Positions 1 to 8,800 of a DNA stretch of 28,991 nucleotides are shown piece after piece. Numbering within the stretch: position 1 is the stretch's first letter; every line of letters begins with the position of its first letter. Source of the stretch: a virus. The translations under genes were made by a program, and so were the position numbers. The notes below the pieces were generated by a model. The model was not told the DNA's origin. It saw only the letters and a program-made list of their open reading frames with translations, and ran no database searches. The stretch is from IMG/VR virus record IMGVR_UViG_3300025168_000451, positions 1-28,991 of that record; one strand, written 5' to 3'.

Positions 1-1034
1 TCTCCACCTACAAATGCTTCCTCAAAGGCAGCGCCAACCGACCCTACCAAGGCTTCATCATCATAGAGGGCGCGAGCTACTAAGCTATTCCCGAATCCCT
101 GGGCAGCCTCTTGGCGACCCTCCTCATATGCCTGCCTTGCAGCCGACCTAGCAATCGCACCAATAGACTCAGGTGCCTTGCCCTTCGCTAACTCCATAGC
201 GATATCCGCTGTAGACTTTGCCGCAGCCCTTCTGACATTTAATGCCCTGGTAACTCCCTTCCCTAGCCTTGCCATAGGCAGGGCTTCGCTTAGGCCAATG
301 GCACCCGAGGCAAGGAGACCTAACGCCTCCTTGCCAGCACCTACGTCTTCTCCCGTCTCTTCTTCGTACCTAGCAGTTTCCGAGGCGTAGCTTCCGGCGT
401 TCATAAGGGCACCAGAGAGGGCAGACGCGGCCACACCGTACCCGGAAGCAGCGAGTGCGCTCGCGCCCAATAATGGGGCGGCTCCAACGGTGGCAACGGC
501 AGGCGCTGCCATGCCAGCCAAGGTCCCTAGGCCCATGCCAACTTGCGCCCAGTTTGAATCCCGATATGCAGGATCTATTTTTAGGAGCAGGTCATTCAGT
601 TTTTTCCTGTTGTCCTTTTCAGCCTGGGTATCTTCATCTAGCGATGTGGCGGCAAGAACGGCTTGTTTTGCCAGTAGGCCCGCTTGAGCTACGCCAATGG
701 GAATTGAACGACCTAGCGTGGCGATCCCACCTAAAGCCGTGCGGCCACCAGTATCCTCAGACGTAGGTGTCGGGGCTCTGCGTGACGGGGGCACCTCATC
801 GCTAGGTGATGAAGGCTCCGGCCCCTGATAGCCCTCCTGCCAAGGAAGCACAATTCCCTGAAACGAACCCTGTCTTGCGGGAGCAGCCGGGGCTTCTTGT
901 TGTGCGGAAGCTGCGGTTGCCTCCTGAGCCAAGGCAACTTCAAGCTTCGACATGAAGGCTTCACGTTCTTCTGCCGACATGCCCTCAGGTAGAACGATCA
1001 CCCTACCGTCAGGCAAACGTATTCTCTCGCCCAT
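1..1034 (-). CDS. Large internal virion / polyvalent-type protein, N-terminal part (truncated by window edge)
   Basis: An open frame starts at the ATG at 1034 and runs without a stop through 344 codons to the left edge, so the C-terminus is missing. Residues 7-27 (LPDGRVIVLPEGMSAEE...) match the short N-terminal motif seen at the start of many large phage internal virion proteins. Residues 35-100 are Ala/Pro-rich and contain GIVLPWQEGYQG (60-71), which resembles the glycine motif of the three upstream large genes. Residues 161-211 are a long Ala/Gly-rich hydrophobic stretch that could insert in a membrane. Residues 300-314 (RQAYEEGRQEAAQGF) resemble motifs in phage polyvalent proteins. It follows the 961-aa gene after 40 bp. 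Infer an ejected virion protein; enzymatic domains, if any, lie beyond the edge. Confidence 0.8.
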   Translation of the reverse strand, partial: MGERIRLPDGRVIVLPEGMSAEEREAFMSKLEVALAQEATAASAQQEAPAAPARQGSFQGIVLPWQEGYQGPEPSSPSDEVPPSRRAPTPTSEDTGGRTALGGIATLGRSIPIGVAQAGLLAKQAVLAATSLDEDTQAEKDNRKKLNDLLLKIDPAYRDSNWAQVGMGLGTLAGMAAPAVATVGAAPLLGASALAASGYGVAASALSGALMNAGSYASETARYEEETGEDVGAGKEALGLLASGAIGLSEALPMARLGKGVTRALNVRRAAAKSTADIAMELAKGKAPESIGAIARSAARQAYEEGRQEAAQGFGNSLVARALYDDEALVGSVGAAFEEAFVGG

Positions 1035-1074
1035 ATGTTAAATTCCGATTATGTCCAGAATAAAATGTCGGCGC

Positions 1075-3960
1075 TTACTGCGGGCGACCGTATAGAGGAT
1101 GGTCTGACGTGGCGATTCGGGACCGACCTTCCATCGGCGGCACGTCCACCGACATTGGATCTCCTTCCTCCCTTCCAATCCCCAAGATACCAGCGTTCTG
1201 GTCCCTGAAACGCCCCTGCATGCGTACTATCCTTTCGTCATTTTCCCTTACAGTTTCCTCAAGCCTGTCGCGAGCTTGCTCGAACGCTCTCATATTTTCC
1301 TCAGCAATAACAAGCCGTTGTCTCGTCCTCTGCGTGCTTTGGCGAGGGCCAAGCTCGCCAAGTTTGGCGGCTTCCGATGACCAATAGTTGTACTGAGCCG
1401 TCGCGGTATTTAGAGACTGACGATCCAATTGTCTGACCAACGCTTGTTTCATCTTGGCTTGATCCAATGTATCTACCGCATTCCCTTCATTGTCCACGGA
1501 GAAGTCGTAGTTGTTAATGCGTCTTCGTAGATGTTTAACATGGCTTTCTAGGTTAGCAACATTGCCCGGATCACTCATTTCGTCGCTAATGGAATAGAAC
1601 TCGTCATCCTCCCGCATCATCGCCATATACTGTGCACGGTCCTCTGCTGGTCTAGTGGCGGCTTCTTCTCTCTGCTTCAACTGGAATGCACCAAAGGCAT
1701 CCTGAGAAGCGAGCAGACTTCTTAGGGCCTCAGTGTTACTAGAGTTTAGAGCCGACTCTATCTGAGCCTTGAGTCTCAGGTCCACACTCTTGTTGTTAAG
1801 GAAATCTGTACCAATGGCCATGATCTCAGTGTCAGATACCTGCATGTGATCGGTAAGCGCAGTCTGGATCTCAGCCAGATTCGTACTTTCAGTGACCCGA
1901 GCAGCCTGATCGGCTGTCTCAATCCCACGCCTCGCCAGCTCCGCAGCGGCCCTAAGCGCAATCTGCGATTGCTCGCCCGAATGAATAGAATCAAACGTTG
2001 TGGTCCTATCGTCGTCGGTACCTTCTAGGATGCTACGAATAGAATCAATCGTTGTGGTCCTATCGTCGTCGGTACCTTCTTGGATGTCATGGATCGAACC
2101 AGTCGTTGTCCCTCGGTCCTCGTACATTTTCGCAAGACTATCGGCAACCTCCTTCTCCATCTTTTCTTTACCTGTCGCGAGCGTATTTTGGATCCCGAAC
2201 ACATCTGTTAGCTCGGTATTCCTGATCGTCCCTACCTTGTCTAGGACATCAGTGAAGGATTGGTTCGCGCCATAGGGATTCATCGCAAGCTCGCCCAACC
2301 CGCCAAACAAGGCAGAGTCAGCCCTTAGACTAGCAGAACGCTGTAGTGCAGCCAGTTGTGTTTCCGACAAGCCCCTCCGCTCTTCAAACAAGCCACGAGC
2401 AATGTCTCTTGCATGTGCGCTGCTTGTATCCCTCTCCTGCATAATCTGTTCAAGGTCAGCCTCCCGCACTTTCGCCCCCGCATCCCTTCTCTCCATCTCA
2501 CCCCTATACGTAGCCACCCGCTCTTTCGCCCCGGCATCTCTTCTCTCCATCTCATCCATAAGCGTAGCCCGCTGCGTTGCAAACGTGGCATCTCTTTCTC
2601 CCTCAATTGTATCGAGCCTCCCCATCTGCTCATCTGCCATCGCAGCGGCGAATCGTCTATCTCCTCTAGCTCTATTGGATTGCATTGTCGCGTCTTGTCT
2701 ACGTTGGCCCAACGTACCCTCTATCGCTGCGATGCCTCTGTCTTTTTGATCGCCTCTCTCAACCGTGACAGCATCCAACTCTCCCTGTATATCCCTAGCT
2801 CTCTTAATATCTTCTAGGGTTTTACCGTAAATGGTCCCGGCACTTGCAATCTCTCTTAACTGTTGAGTGTTCGCGTCTCGTAGTAGGGTCTCATCTGTTA
2901 TGCTCATATCACCTAGTGGGCGGCTCTCATAAGGATCACCGCTCAAAACGCTTCCCCCAACTTGAGCTACAAGATCATCTAGCGACATTGCATCTGCATC
3001 TGCATCTGCATCTGCACTAGGAGTCCTAGACAGCCCAGCCTGAAGCCCCTCTCGTGTCTCTAGGTCAGGTCTATTGACGGTCTGCGTGGCAGGTGTTCCT
3101 ACCCTGTCGAGGGCGTCGGCGTAGTCAGTTTCCTGAATGACACTTGGCACCTCTATCAGGTCAGAAGCGAGAACTGTACCCTGCCCCTGGGGGAGACCCC
3201 TTTGCCTGTCCCTATTGTTGTACGTATTCAAACTGCTCTGATCGTACAAACCTGCCTCAACTCCCGCTTGGGACATTATCCCCTCGTCCCAATCGTCCTG
3301 GAGTTTTTGTACATTGACGCGCCTCGTGGCCGTAGGCGCTGGCTTCCAATTAGGATGTGGTGTCTCAGTTTCTAGGTGCATTTTGACGCCATTAACAACG
3401 CCGACACCATGAGCATGCATGTCTGGCACGTTTGTAGTACCGATCATACCACCTACATGGTACCCAGGGATTAGCCCTCCTCCAGCCATCATAGCCCTCG
3501 CAGGAACCTCCTCACGAGACGACCTAGCAAACGCTTCAGGGCTGAGATCAGGAGCATCCGGATTGCTTTCAATCCACGATTCGTAGGTTTGCTCACCACC
3601 CGGAGTTGGTCCCCCGGCGATACCACTCTGAAGGGCAGCCGTTTCCTCGGGCGTTAGCTGCTGATCTGCGCTTGGGTCTACCCCGACAACGCCGCGATCC
3701 TTGAGGGTCGCTTCTAGGATGGTCACAGGAGCCTCCTCAACGGGAACGCCCTGCATCTTAGCTAGCTCTTCTTGCTCTTCTTGCTGTTCCTTAGCTTTAA
3801 ACGCAGCAGTTAGGGCCTCCTCTTCTTTTATTCTCGTTAGAGCAAAGATAGGAGAAATACCCTGGGGCAGATATTCCCCCATGGCAGCTTTATTTAACTC
3901 ATCCGGTCCCATTTTCCGGACTATGTCAAACTGTGCTCCGGGCATCATTGGAAAGGCCAT
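1075..3960 (-). CDS. Large repeat-rich helical structural protein, probable internal virion protein (961 aa)
   Basis: No family with a known function is recognised. The start ATG at 3960 is preceded by AGGAG ten bases upstream. Residues 40-70 are a Glu/Lys/Gln helix. Residues 159-171 hold the motif AGGGLIPGYHVGG, shared with neighbouring large proteins. Residues 318-326 are a short Ala-Asp repeat. From roughly residue 380 to 560 the protein is highly charged and helical, with five clear 18-residue repeats at 452-541 (EMERRDAGAK units). A second 18-residue array lies at 615-668 (DRTTTIDSI type). The rest is mostly helical with a Met/Pro-rich tail. Length, helical content and position after the tail genes suggest an internal or ejection protein like the large core proteins of T7-type phages. 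This role is inferred from context, not homology. Confidence 0.82.
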   Translation of the reverse strand: MAFPMMPGAQFDIVRKMGPDELNKAAMGEYLPQGISPIFALTRIKEEEALTAAFKAKEQQEEQEELAKMQGVPVEEAPVTILEATLKDRGVVGVDPSADQQLTPEETAALQSGIAGGPTPGGEQTYESWIESNPDAPDLSPEAFARSSREEVPARAMMAGGGLIPGYHVGGMIGTTNVPDMHAHGVGVVNGVKMHLETETPHPNWKPAPTATRRVNVQKLQDDWDEGIMSQAGVEAGLYDQSSLNTYNNRDRQRGLPQGQGTVLASDLIEVPSVIQETDYADALDRVGTPATQTVNRPDLETREGLQAGLSRTPSADADADADAMSLDDLVAQVGGSVLSGDPYESRPLGDMSITDETLLRDANTQQLREIASAGTIYGKTLEDIKRARDIQGELDAVTVERGDQKDRGIAAIEGTLGQRRQDATMQSNRARGDRRFAAAMADEQMGRLDTIEGERDATFATQRATLMDEMERRDAGAKERVATYRGEMERRDAGAKVREADLEQIMQERDTSSAHARDIARGLFEERRGLSETQLAALQRSASLRADSALFGGLGELAMNPYGANQSFTDVLDKVGTIRNTELTDVFGIQNTLATGKEKMEKEVADSLAKMYEDRGTTTGSIHDIQEGTDDDRTTTIDSIRSILEGTDDDRTTTFDSIHSGEQSQIALRAAAELARRGIETADQAARVTESTNLAEIQTALTDHMQVSDTEIMAIGTDFLNNKSVDLRLKAQIESALNSSNTEALRSLLASQDAFGAFQLKQREEAATRPAEDRAQYMAMMREDDEFYSISDEMSDPGNVANLESHVKHLRRRINNYDFSVDNEGNAVDTLDQAKMKQALVRQLDRQSLNTATAQYNYWSSEAAKLGELGPRQSTQRTRQRLVIAEENMRAFEQARDRLEETVRENDERIVRMQGRFRDQNAGILGIGREEGDPMSVDVPPMEGRSRIATSDHPLYGRPQ
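1957..2118 (-). repeat. 54-bp tandem repeat, about three units, within the 961-aa gene
   Basis: The DNA copies starting at 1983 and 2037 are almost identical for about 50 bases with a period of exactly 54; a third is diverged. It encodes 18-residue units (residues 615-668) with DRTTT.DSI at the start and EGTDD at the end. The two close copies differ by only a few bases, which implies recent duplication or conversion. Confidence 0.8.
2338..2607 (-). repeat. 54-bp tandem repeat, five units, within the 961-aa gene
   Basis: Residues 452-541 divide into five 18-residue units: IEGERD..., EMERRDAGAKER..., EMERRDAGAKVR..., IMQERD..., LFEERRG.... The two middle copies (starting at 2471 and 2525 on the plus strand) are nearly identical. 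Weak units may extend the array towards residue 380. Eighteen residues is five helical turns, consistent with a long rod. Confidence 0.8.
2989..3016. repeat. Hexanucleotide microsatellite (CATCTG)n
   Basis: Four perfect CATCTG units plus partial flanks encode an Ala-Asp run (residues about 315-325) in the 961-aa protein. In-frame hexamers could gain or lose units without breaking the gene. Confidence 0.8.
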
Positions 3961-4002
3961 TTATCTACAACTCCTAAAATTAACTATCTGACAGCCTACT
4001 GA

Positions 4003-5805
4003 TCATTCTACTGGGGGAACTACTGGTCCAGTCGGTACCGCCCCCTGATTCCTATTCATCCATTGCTTATAGGCGGCCAAGCCTTTGGCACCGAGTCCCA
4101 TCAGATTACTGGCAGCGCCAACCTCAGGATTATAAGACGCTTGCGTTACCGTGCTCTGATACGGCAGGGCTCCTAGCTGCGAGTTCATCCAAGCAGCCTG
4201 TTGCATATCGTACTGCTGCTGCTGCTCATGCTGTGCTCTCTGGTAGTCTAGGCCTGATTGACTTAGCTGACGCTGGCCTTGTCCTGCCCGGTTCATTGCA
4301 TCTAGCCGTTGCAGTTGCTGGGTCTGCTGATTCGCGCCCAAGGCCATCTGCTGTCCGCCAATATTAGCCAACTGAGAGTAGGCCCCTGCTTCTCTACCCA
4401 TGGCACCCTGCTGTCCTTGCAACATGTCTCCAGTGGTGCTGAATCCTTGAGTAGCAGCTTGTTGTGCTGCTTGTAAGCCCTGTAACCCTTGTTGAGTGCC
4501 CTGATTAGCAGCCTGGTAGCCTTGCTGCTGCCCTTGCATGTCGAACTGGGTACCCTGCGTAGCAGCGGCCCGTTGATCCTGTAGGCCCTGCATGCCCATT
4601 CCGATACCAGCTTGCTGCGCCGACAACATCTGCCCCTGAGCACCTGCTTGGCTTGCAGCCGCTTGCTGCTCTGCGCTAAGACCAAGCTGCTGACCTGCTG
4701 CCACACGACGAGCATCTTCCTGCTCACGCGAAATAGCACTCTGAAACGCATCCTGTTGTCCTTGTCCGATGATACTAGCAGCCTGTTGTGCGGCATCCTG
4801 TGCCTGCTGCCCCGCCATAATGCCTTGTCTGTACCCACCAAACGCGCCAGCACCGGCAGCCTGTGACCCCAACTCTTGGCCCTGTTGCTTCTGAAACTCT
4901 ATCAATTGCTGCAACTGAGGATCAGTAACATTCTCGGTGTACTGAGACATATATCCAGACATGTCTGCTGACTTGCCTAGCTCAGGTCCAGTTTCACCTA
5001 TAGCACGCATGCGTCCCGCAGCGGTTGCTGCCTGATCTTGGATTCCTTGACCAAGTTCAGCCATTTGTGCTTGACCCGCTTGGCCAGCCTCCATTTGTGC
5101 TTGGCCCAAGGCGCCTTGCTGTACCTGCGCTGCTGCTCCAGTCTGACGCATGCCAGAACCTGCCAACTGACCCTGCATTTCGGCTCGACCAGCTAGGTTC
5201 TGCATACCTTGGGCACTTGCTTGCCCTTGGTCCATGGCAGTTGAGGCCAAGTTGCCATATTGTGTCGCCGCAGCTTGGTAGCCTGGGATCATACTACCAG
5301 TTCCCTGTGCAGCAGCATTCAATGTAGACTGAGCCTGTTGGGTGCCCTGTGGCCCTGCGCCTGTCCCGTAAGCACCATAGCCAGCCTGTGCAGCAGCTTC
5401 CATGCCCGTGAACCCGGCAACCCCTGGACCAAACTGCTTAAGAGGGGCCTCACCGGCCTTCATGATCTTGTCTTTGACTTGGCCAAACTGTGAAGCGACT
5501 GCAGGGTTTAATTGCTCTGACCGCACATTAAGCTGAGTGGACTGGCCGTAGCCCGCTGGCGCGGTGGCACCGCCCTCTTGGAAACCAATGACTCCACCCC
5601 TAGCTCTACGTAGGAGCCCTCCACGAACAAGTTTAGCAGCAACACTGCTAGGAACCCCTCGTGCCATCAACCTCGCTAGGTCAGAACTATCTTTTGTGGG
5701 AGTGTGTGCTTGGCCCTTCTTCGATAGCCCCATTATCCCAATCCCACCACCGGAGCGGTAGCGTCGTCTACGCATATTGCCCACCATAAGTCCCAGGTAA
5801 AACAT
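4003..5805 (-). CDS. Gln/Gly/Ala-rich structural protein, probable internal virion protein (600 aa)
   Basis: The protein has a basic N-terminus (RRRRYRSGGG) resembling the N-terminus of the upstream 1265-aa protein. It carries the shared motif RGGVIGFQEGG at residues 69-79, then a very Gln/Ala/Gly-rich helical body. The segment around GYMSQYTENVTDPQLQ and GAGAFGGYRQG resembles a recurrent family in aquatic phage late modules that alternates short Q/A helices with a GAFGG[YS]RQ signature. The annotated start overlaps the previous gene by 38 bp. ATGs at 5787 and 5775 are alternatives, and 5775 (8-bp overlap) gives the MRRRRYRSGGG start. No start has a strong ribosome site. A virion-internal or tail-hub role is inferred from gene order only. 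Confidence 0.82.
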   Translation of the reverse strand: MFYLGLMVGNMRRRRYRSGGGIGIMGLSKKGQAHTPTKDSSDLARLMARGVPSSVAAKLVRGGLLRRARGGVIGFQEGGATAPAGYGQSTQLNVRSEQLNPAVASQFGQVKDKIMKAGEAPLKQFGPGVAGFTGMEAAAQAGYGAYGTGAGPQGTQQAQSTLNAAAQGTGSMIPGYQAAATQYGNLASTAMDQGQASAQGMQNLAGRAEMQGQLAGSGMRQTGAAAQVQQGALGQAQMEAGQAGQAQMAELGQGIQDQAATAAGRMRAIGETGPELGKSADMSGYMSQYTENVTDPQLQQLIEFQKQQGQELGSQAAGAGAFGGYRQGIMAGQQAQDAAQQAASIIGQGQQDAFQSAISREQEDARRVAAGQQLGLSAEQQAAASQAGAQGQMLSAQQAGIGMGMQGLQDQRAAATQGTQFDMQGQQQGYQAANQGTQQGLQGLQAAQQAATQGFSTTGDMLQGQQGAMGREAGAYSQLANIGGQQMALGANQQTQQLQRLDAMNRAGQGQRQLSQSGLDYQRAQHEQQQQYDMQQAAWMNSQLGALPYQSTVTQASYNPEVGAASNLMGLGAKGLAAYKQWMNRNQGAVPTGPVVPPVE

Positions 5806-8800
5806 CTGATAAATCGACAGGAGGGGGTTGGTCCAGCATCCCCGTCCTCTGCATCCTCACATCATCTTGCAACTGGTCCAGTACACCTGCCCCACGCTCA
5901 GTATTCCCACTGCCTAAGCCACTAACTACATCGGCAGCAATAACGAATTCACCGGAGCCAATCGCCACATCTTGTTCATATGGCATTCCTTCGTCAGCTG
6001 TCACGATGATATCGTCTGCCATTCCGTCTCCGTTTCCGGGTACTAGGCCACCACCCTGCATCTGTGGAGGCATCTGTGGAGGCATTGGCGGAGGCTGCAT
6101 CTGCGGAGGACCCATCTGCGGAGGCATTGGTGGACCCATCTGCGGAGGCATCTGTGGAGACGCCTGTGGAGGCATCTGTGGAGACCCTTCTGGAGACTCC
6201 TGTGACTGAATGATCTCTACAAGTTGATCAAACTCTTCTGGACTAATGACCTCCGGTACAAACGCATCCTTGAATGCCATAGTAGTTTCGGAGTCTCCGG
6301 CTACAACAGCACTGGCAAATGCATCCATAACCTCGTCTGGTATCCCACGATCATCGCCACCTTCTGGGATCACCCCACCCTCAGCCCTACCCGTGGGTAG
6401 ATAACTTTGGATCGCCGTTGGCTGATTCATGCGATTCAACATGGCCGCCGCACCCGGATTGCCAGCCTGTGCAAACTGGCCCGCTGTTGTTGGCATCGCG
6501 TTAGGATTGAATCCGCCAGCAAATGGTGAGGCCGGAGGAGGAGTAGGGGCGGCTGCCGCTGCCTTGGCCGCTGCTGCTGCTGCCGCTGCCGCCTTATCTG
6601 CTGCGGCCTTATCTGCTGCCGCCTTATCTGCTGCAGCCTTCTCTGCCGCCTTGGCCGCTGCTGCTGCCTTTTTTCTGGCTGCTGCAGCTGCGTTGGCTGC
6701 TTCTGGCGAAGGCTTGTTCTCATCTTTCGGGAGAGGGGCAACGACGCTGGAAGGCTTGTAGTCAGCATCACGCCGCTCCTCCGGAACCGCGTTCCTGTTC
6801 TCAATAATGTCTGGGACATCGTCCTCAAACTGCTCGTCTCCCAAGAACCTCCAGTCCTTTATGTTGCCTTCGTCGTCGTAGGGATCCTCAGTCGATCCCG
6901 GCACGGGCGGTCCTGTTACAGACGGTTGGCGATAAGGGCTTACGTATTCCTCTGGATCCTCTTCGGTACGGGGCCTGTTCATACGAGCAATGATGTCTTT
7001 TCTCCTTTGCTCATCTGAAACATTGGAATCCGGAGTAGCCTTAGGCTTAGGCTTAGGCTTAGGAGCAGCGGCCACCGTATTCGGAACAAACTCCTCCATG
7101 CCTCCTAGCTCCCCAAACTCGTCCTCGTCGTCAAAGCTCATGTCACGCGGCATCACTGGCGCTGGCCTTGCCGGAACCGGAGCCACCGGCCTAGGAGGAG
7201 CAAGCGTTACTGGAGGTAGTCCGACCCCATCTGTGATCTCAAACTCACCTTCCATATCACCGCCCATCGGAGGTCTTGGCATAGGCGGAGGAGCTACAGG
7301 TGCGGGCATAGGCGGAGGAGCTACAGGTGCAGCAGCTATCGTATCTGGAATAAAATCTCCGATACCATCCATGCCCGGAGGCGGACTCATGTCCTGCACG
7401 GGTGGCTGAGAGACCTGCGGTGCTGGAGCAGGAATCTTTGGCGGGTACAACCTACGCATCTCAGCCGCATCCTCAGCCCTGATACGTGCCTCTTCGTCCG
7501 GATCTGGCAGACGATATCGAAGACGCTCTTCGGCGGTAAGACGCCTACGCTTTTTTGCATCCGGACGAGACTTAGCCTTGGGTTTAGCCTTGGATTTAGC
7601 CTTGGGCCTAGATCTAGGCTTGGGCCTAGACCGCCGAGGTCGATCAAGCTCATCCCCAATCATCATGTCATCATATTCACCACCCTCCTGATAACCGGGA
7701 ACTAAGCCTCCTCCGAAATGACGGCTTGCGTACAGTCCTCCTGTCGCACCCTGAGGAAGGAACGCGCTCTGCGAGTTCCAATCCAGCCCACCCGATGGGG
7801 CATTAGGATCAGCGGCTCTTCGTTGGGCCGGTCCCGAAACTTGTACGGACTGAGTAGGGCCGCTTTGGAAACCAGCTTCTCGCTGCTCTAGGCCACCAAC
7901 GATTGGCATAGCCGCTGCAAGGAGTCCTTCTGCCCCCTGCAGTCCCTTACCTGCAGCCTTTGCTTTCGCCAAGAAGCCCGACAGCCCCTTGCCACCCTCC
8001 GCTGCGCCCTTAGCCCAACCCGCCGATGCACCCTGGACACCCTTTCTGCCTACGGCAGACATTATCCCTGTCTTGAGCCCATGCGTCAGTGAGTCGCCCC
8101 ACGACCCAGCATTAAGGGTTTCCCACTCGCCAGTCTGAGGGTTCCTTGTCATCTTACCCATTTTCTTGTCCAACATCCCAGCAATGCCACCTATGGCACC
8201 TGCAGCCACAGGACCGATGCCTGGAATGAACATGGCCGCTACTGGAGCAACCTTTAGGACAGGCCTTAGGATGTTACGCCTAAGCCAACCACCAAAGCCA
8301 TAAGCTGGGATATACTGTCCATTAACGAGCACCATCGGCACTTCGCCACCGCCAGCTAGGCCATAGGGCATCATACCACCACCTCGCAGCCCTACGATAC
8401 CACCATTCTGATAACCCGGAATCAAGCCACCACCAGCCATTGGTTCGATGCTCATCTTCCAACTGGTTGGGGCTCCACTTGCGCCACCAGAGGCTTCATT
8501 CGTAGGAGTAGGCGGGGCTTGTGCAGGCGTTTGTACAGGCGGTTGCCCAAATGCGGAGGGCTGCGTTGGCGGCGCGTTTAACGCCGCTTGCTGCGCCTGC
8601 GTAGATGCCGCATTGGACATGCCGAAGTCCCGCGCAGGGCCATCGAATACGGAAGCCGTATTACTTAGGTTCATCATGGGCAGCTGCGGCCCACTAGCCA
8701 GCATCTGCTGCGGCGGACGAGGCGCATTAGCAAAGGACGGTGGAGGAGGCGAAGTCGGTTGTGCGTAGCCTGGCCCTCCTACAGGAGTAGGGGTTGAATC

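Noticed and set aside
5025-5493. Plus-strand frames opposite the 600-aa gene
   Set aside because: They arise from the repetitive Gln/Gly/Ala codons of the minus-strand gene and translate to low-quality Leu/Pro/Ser-rich sequences.
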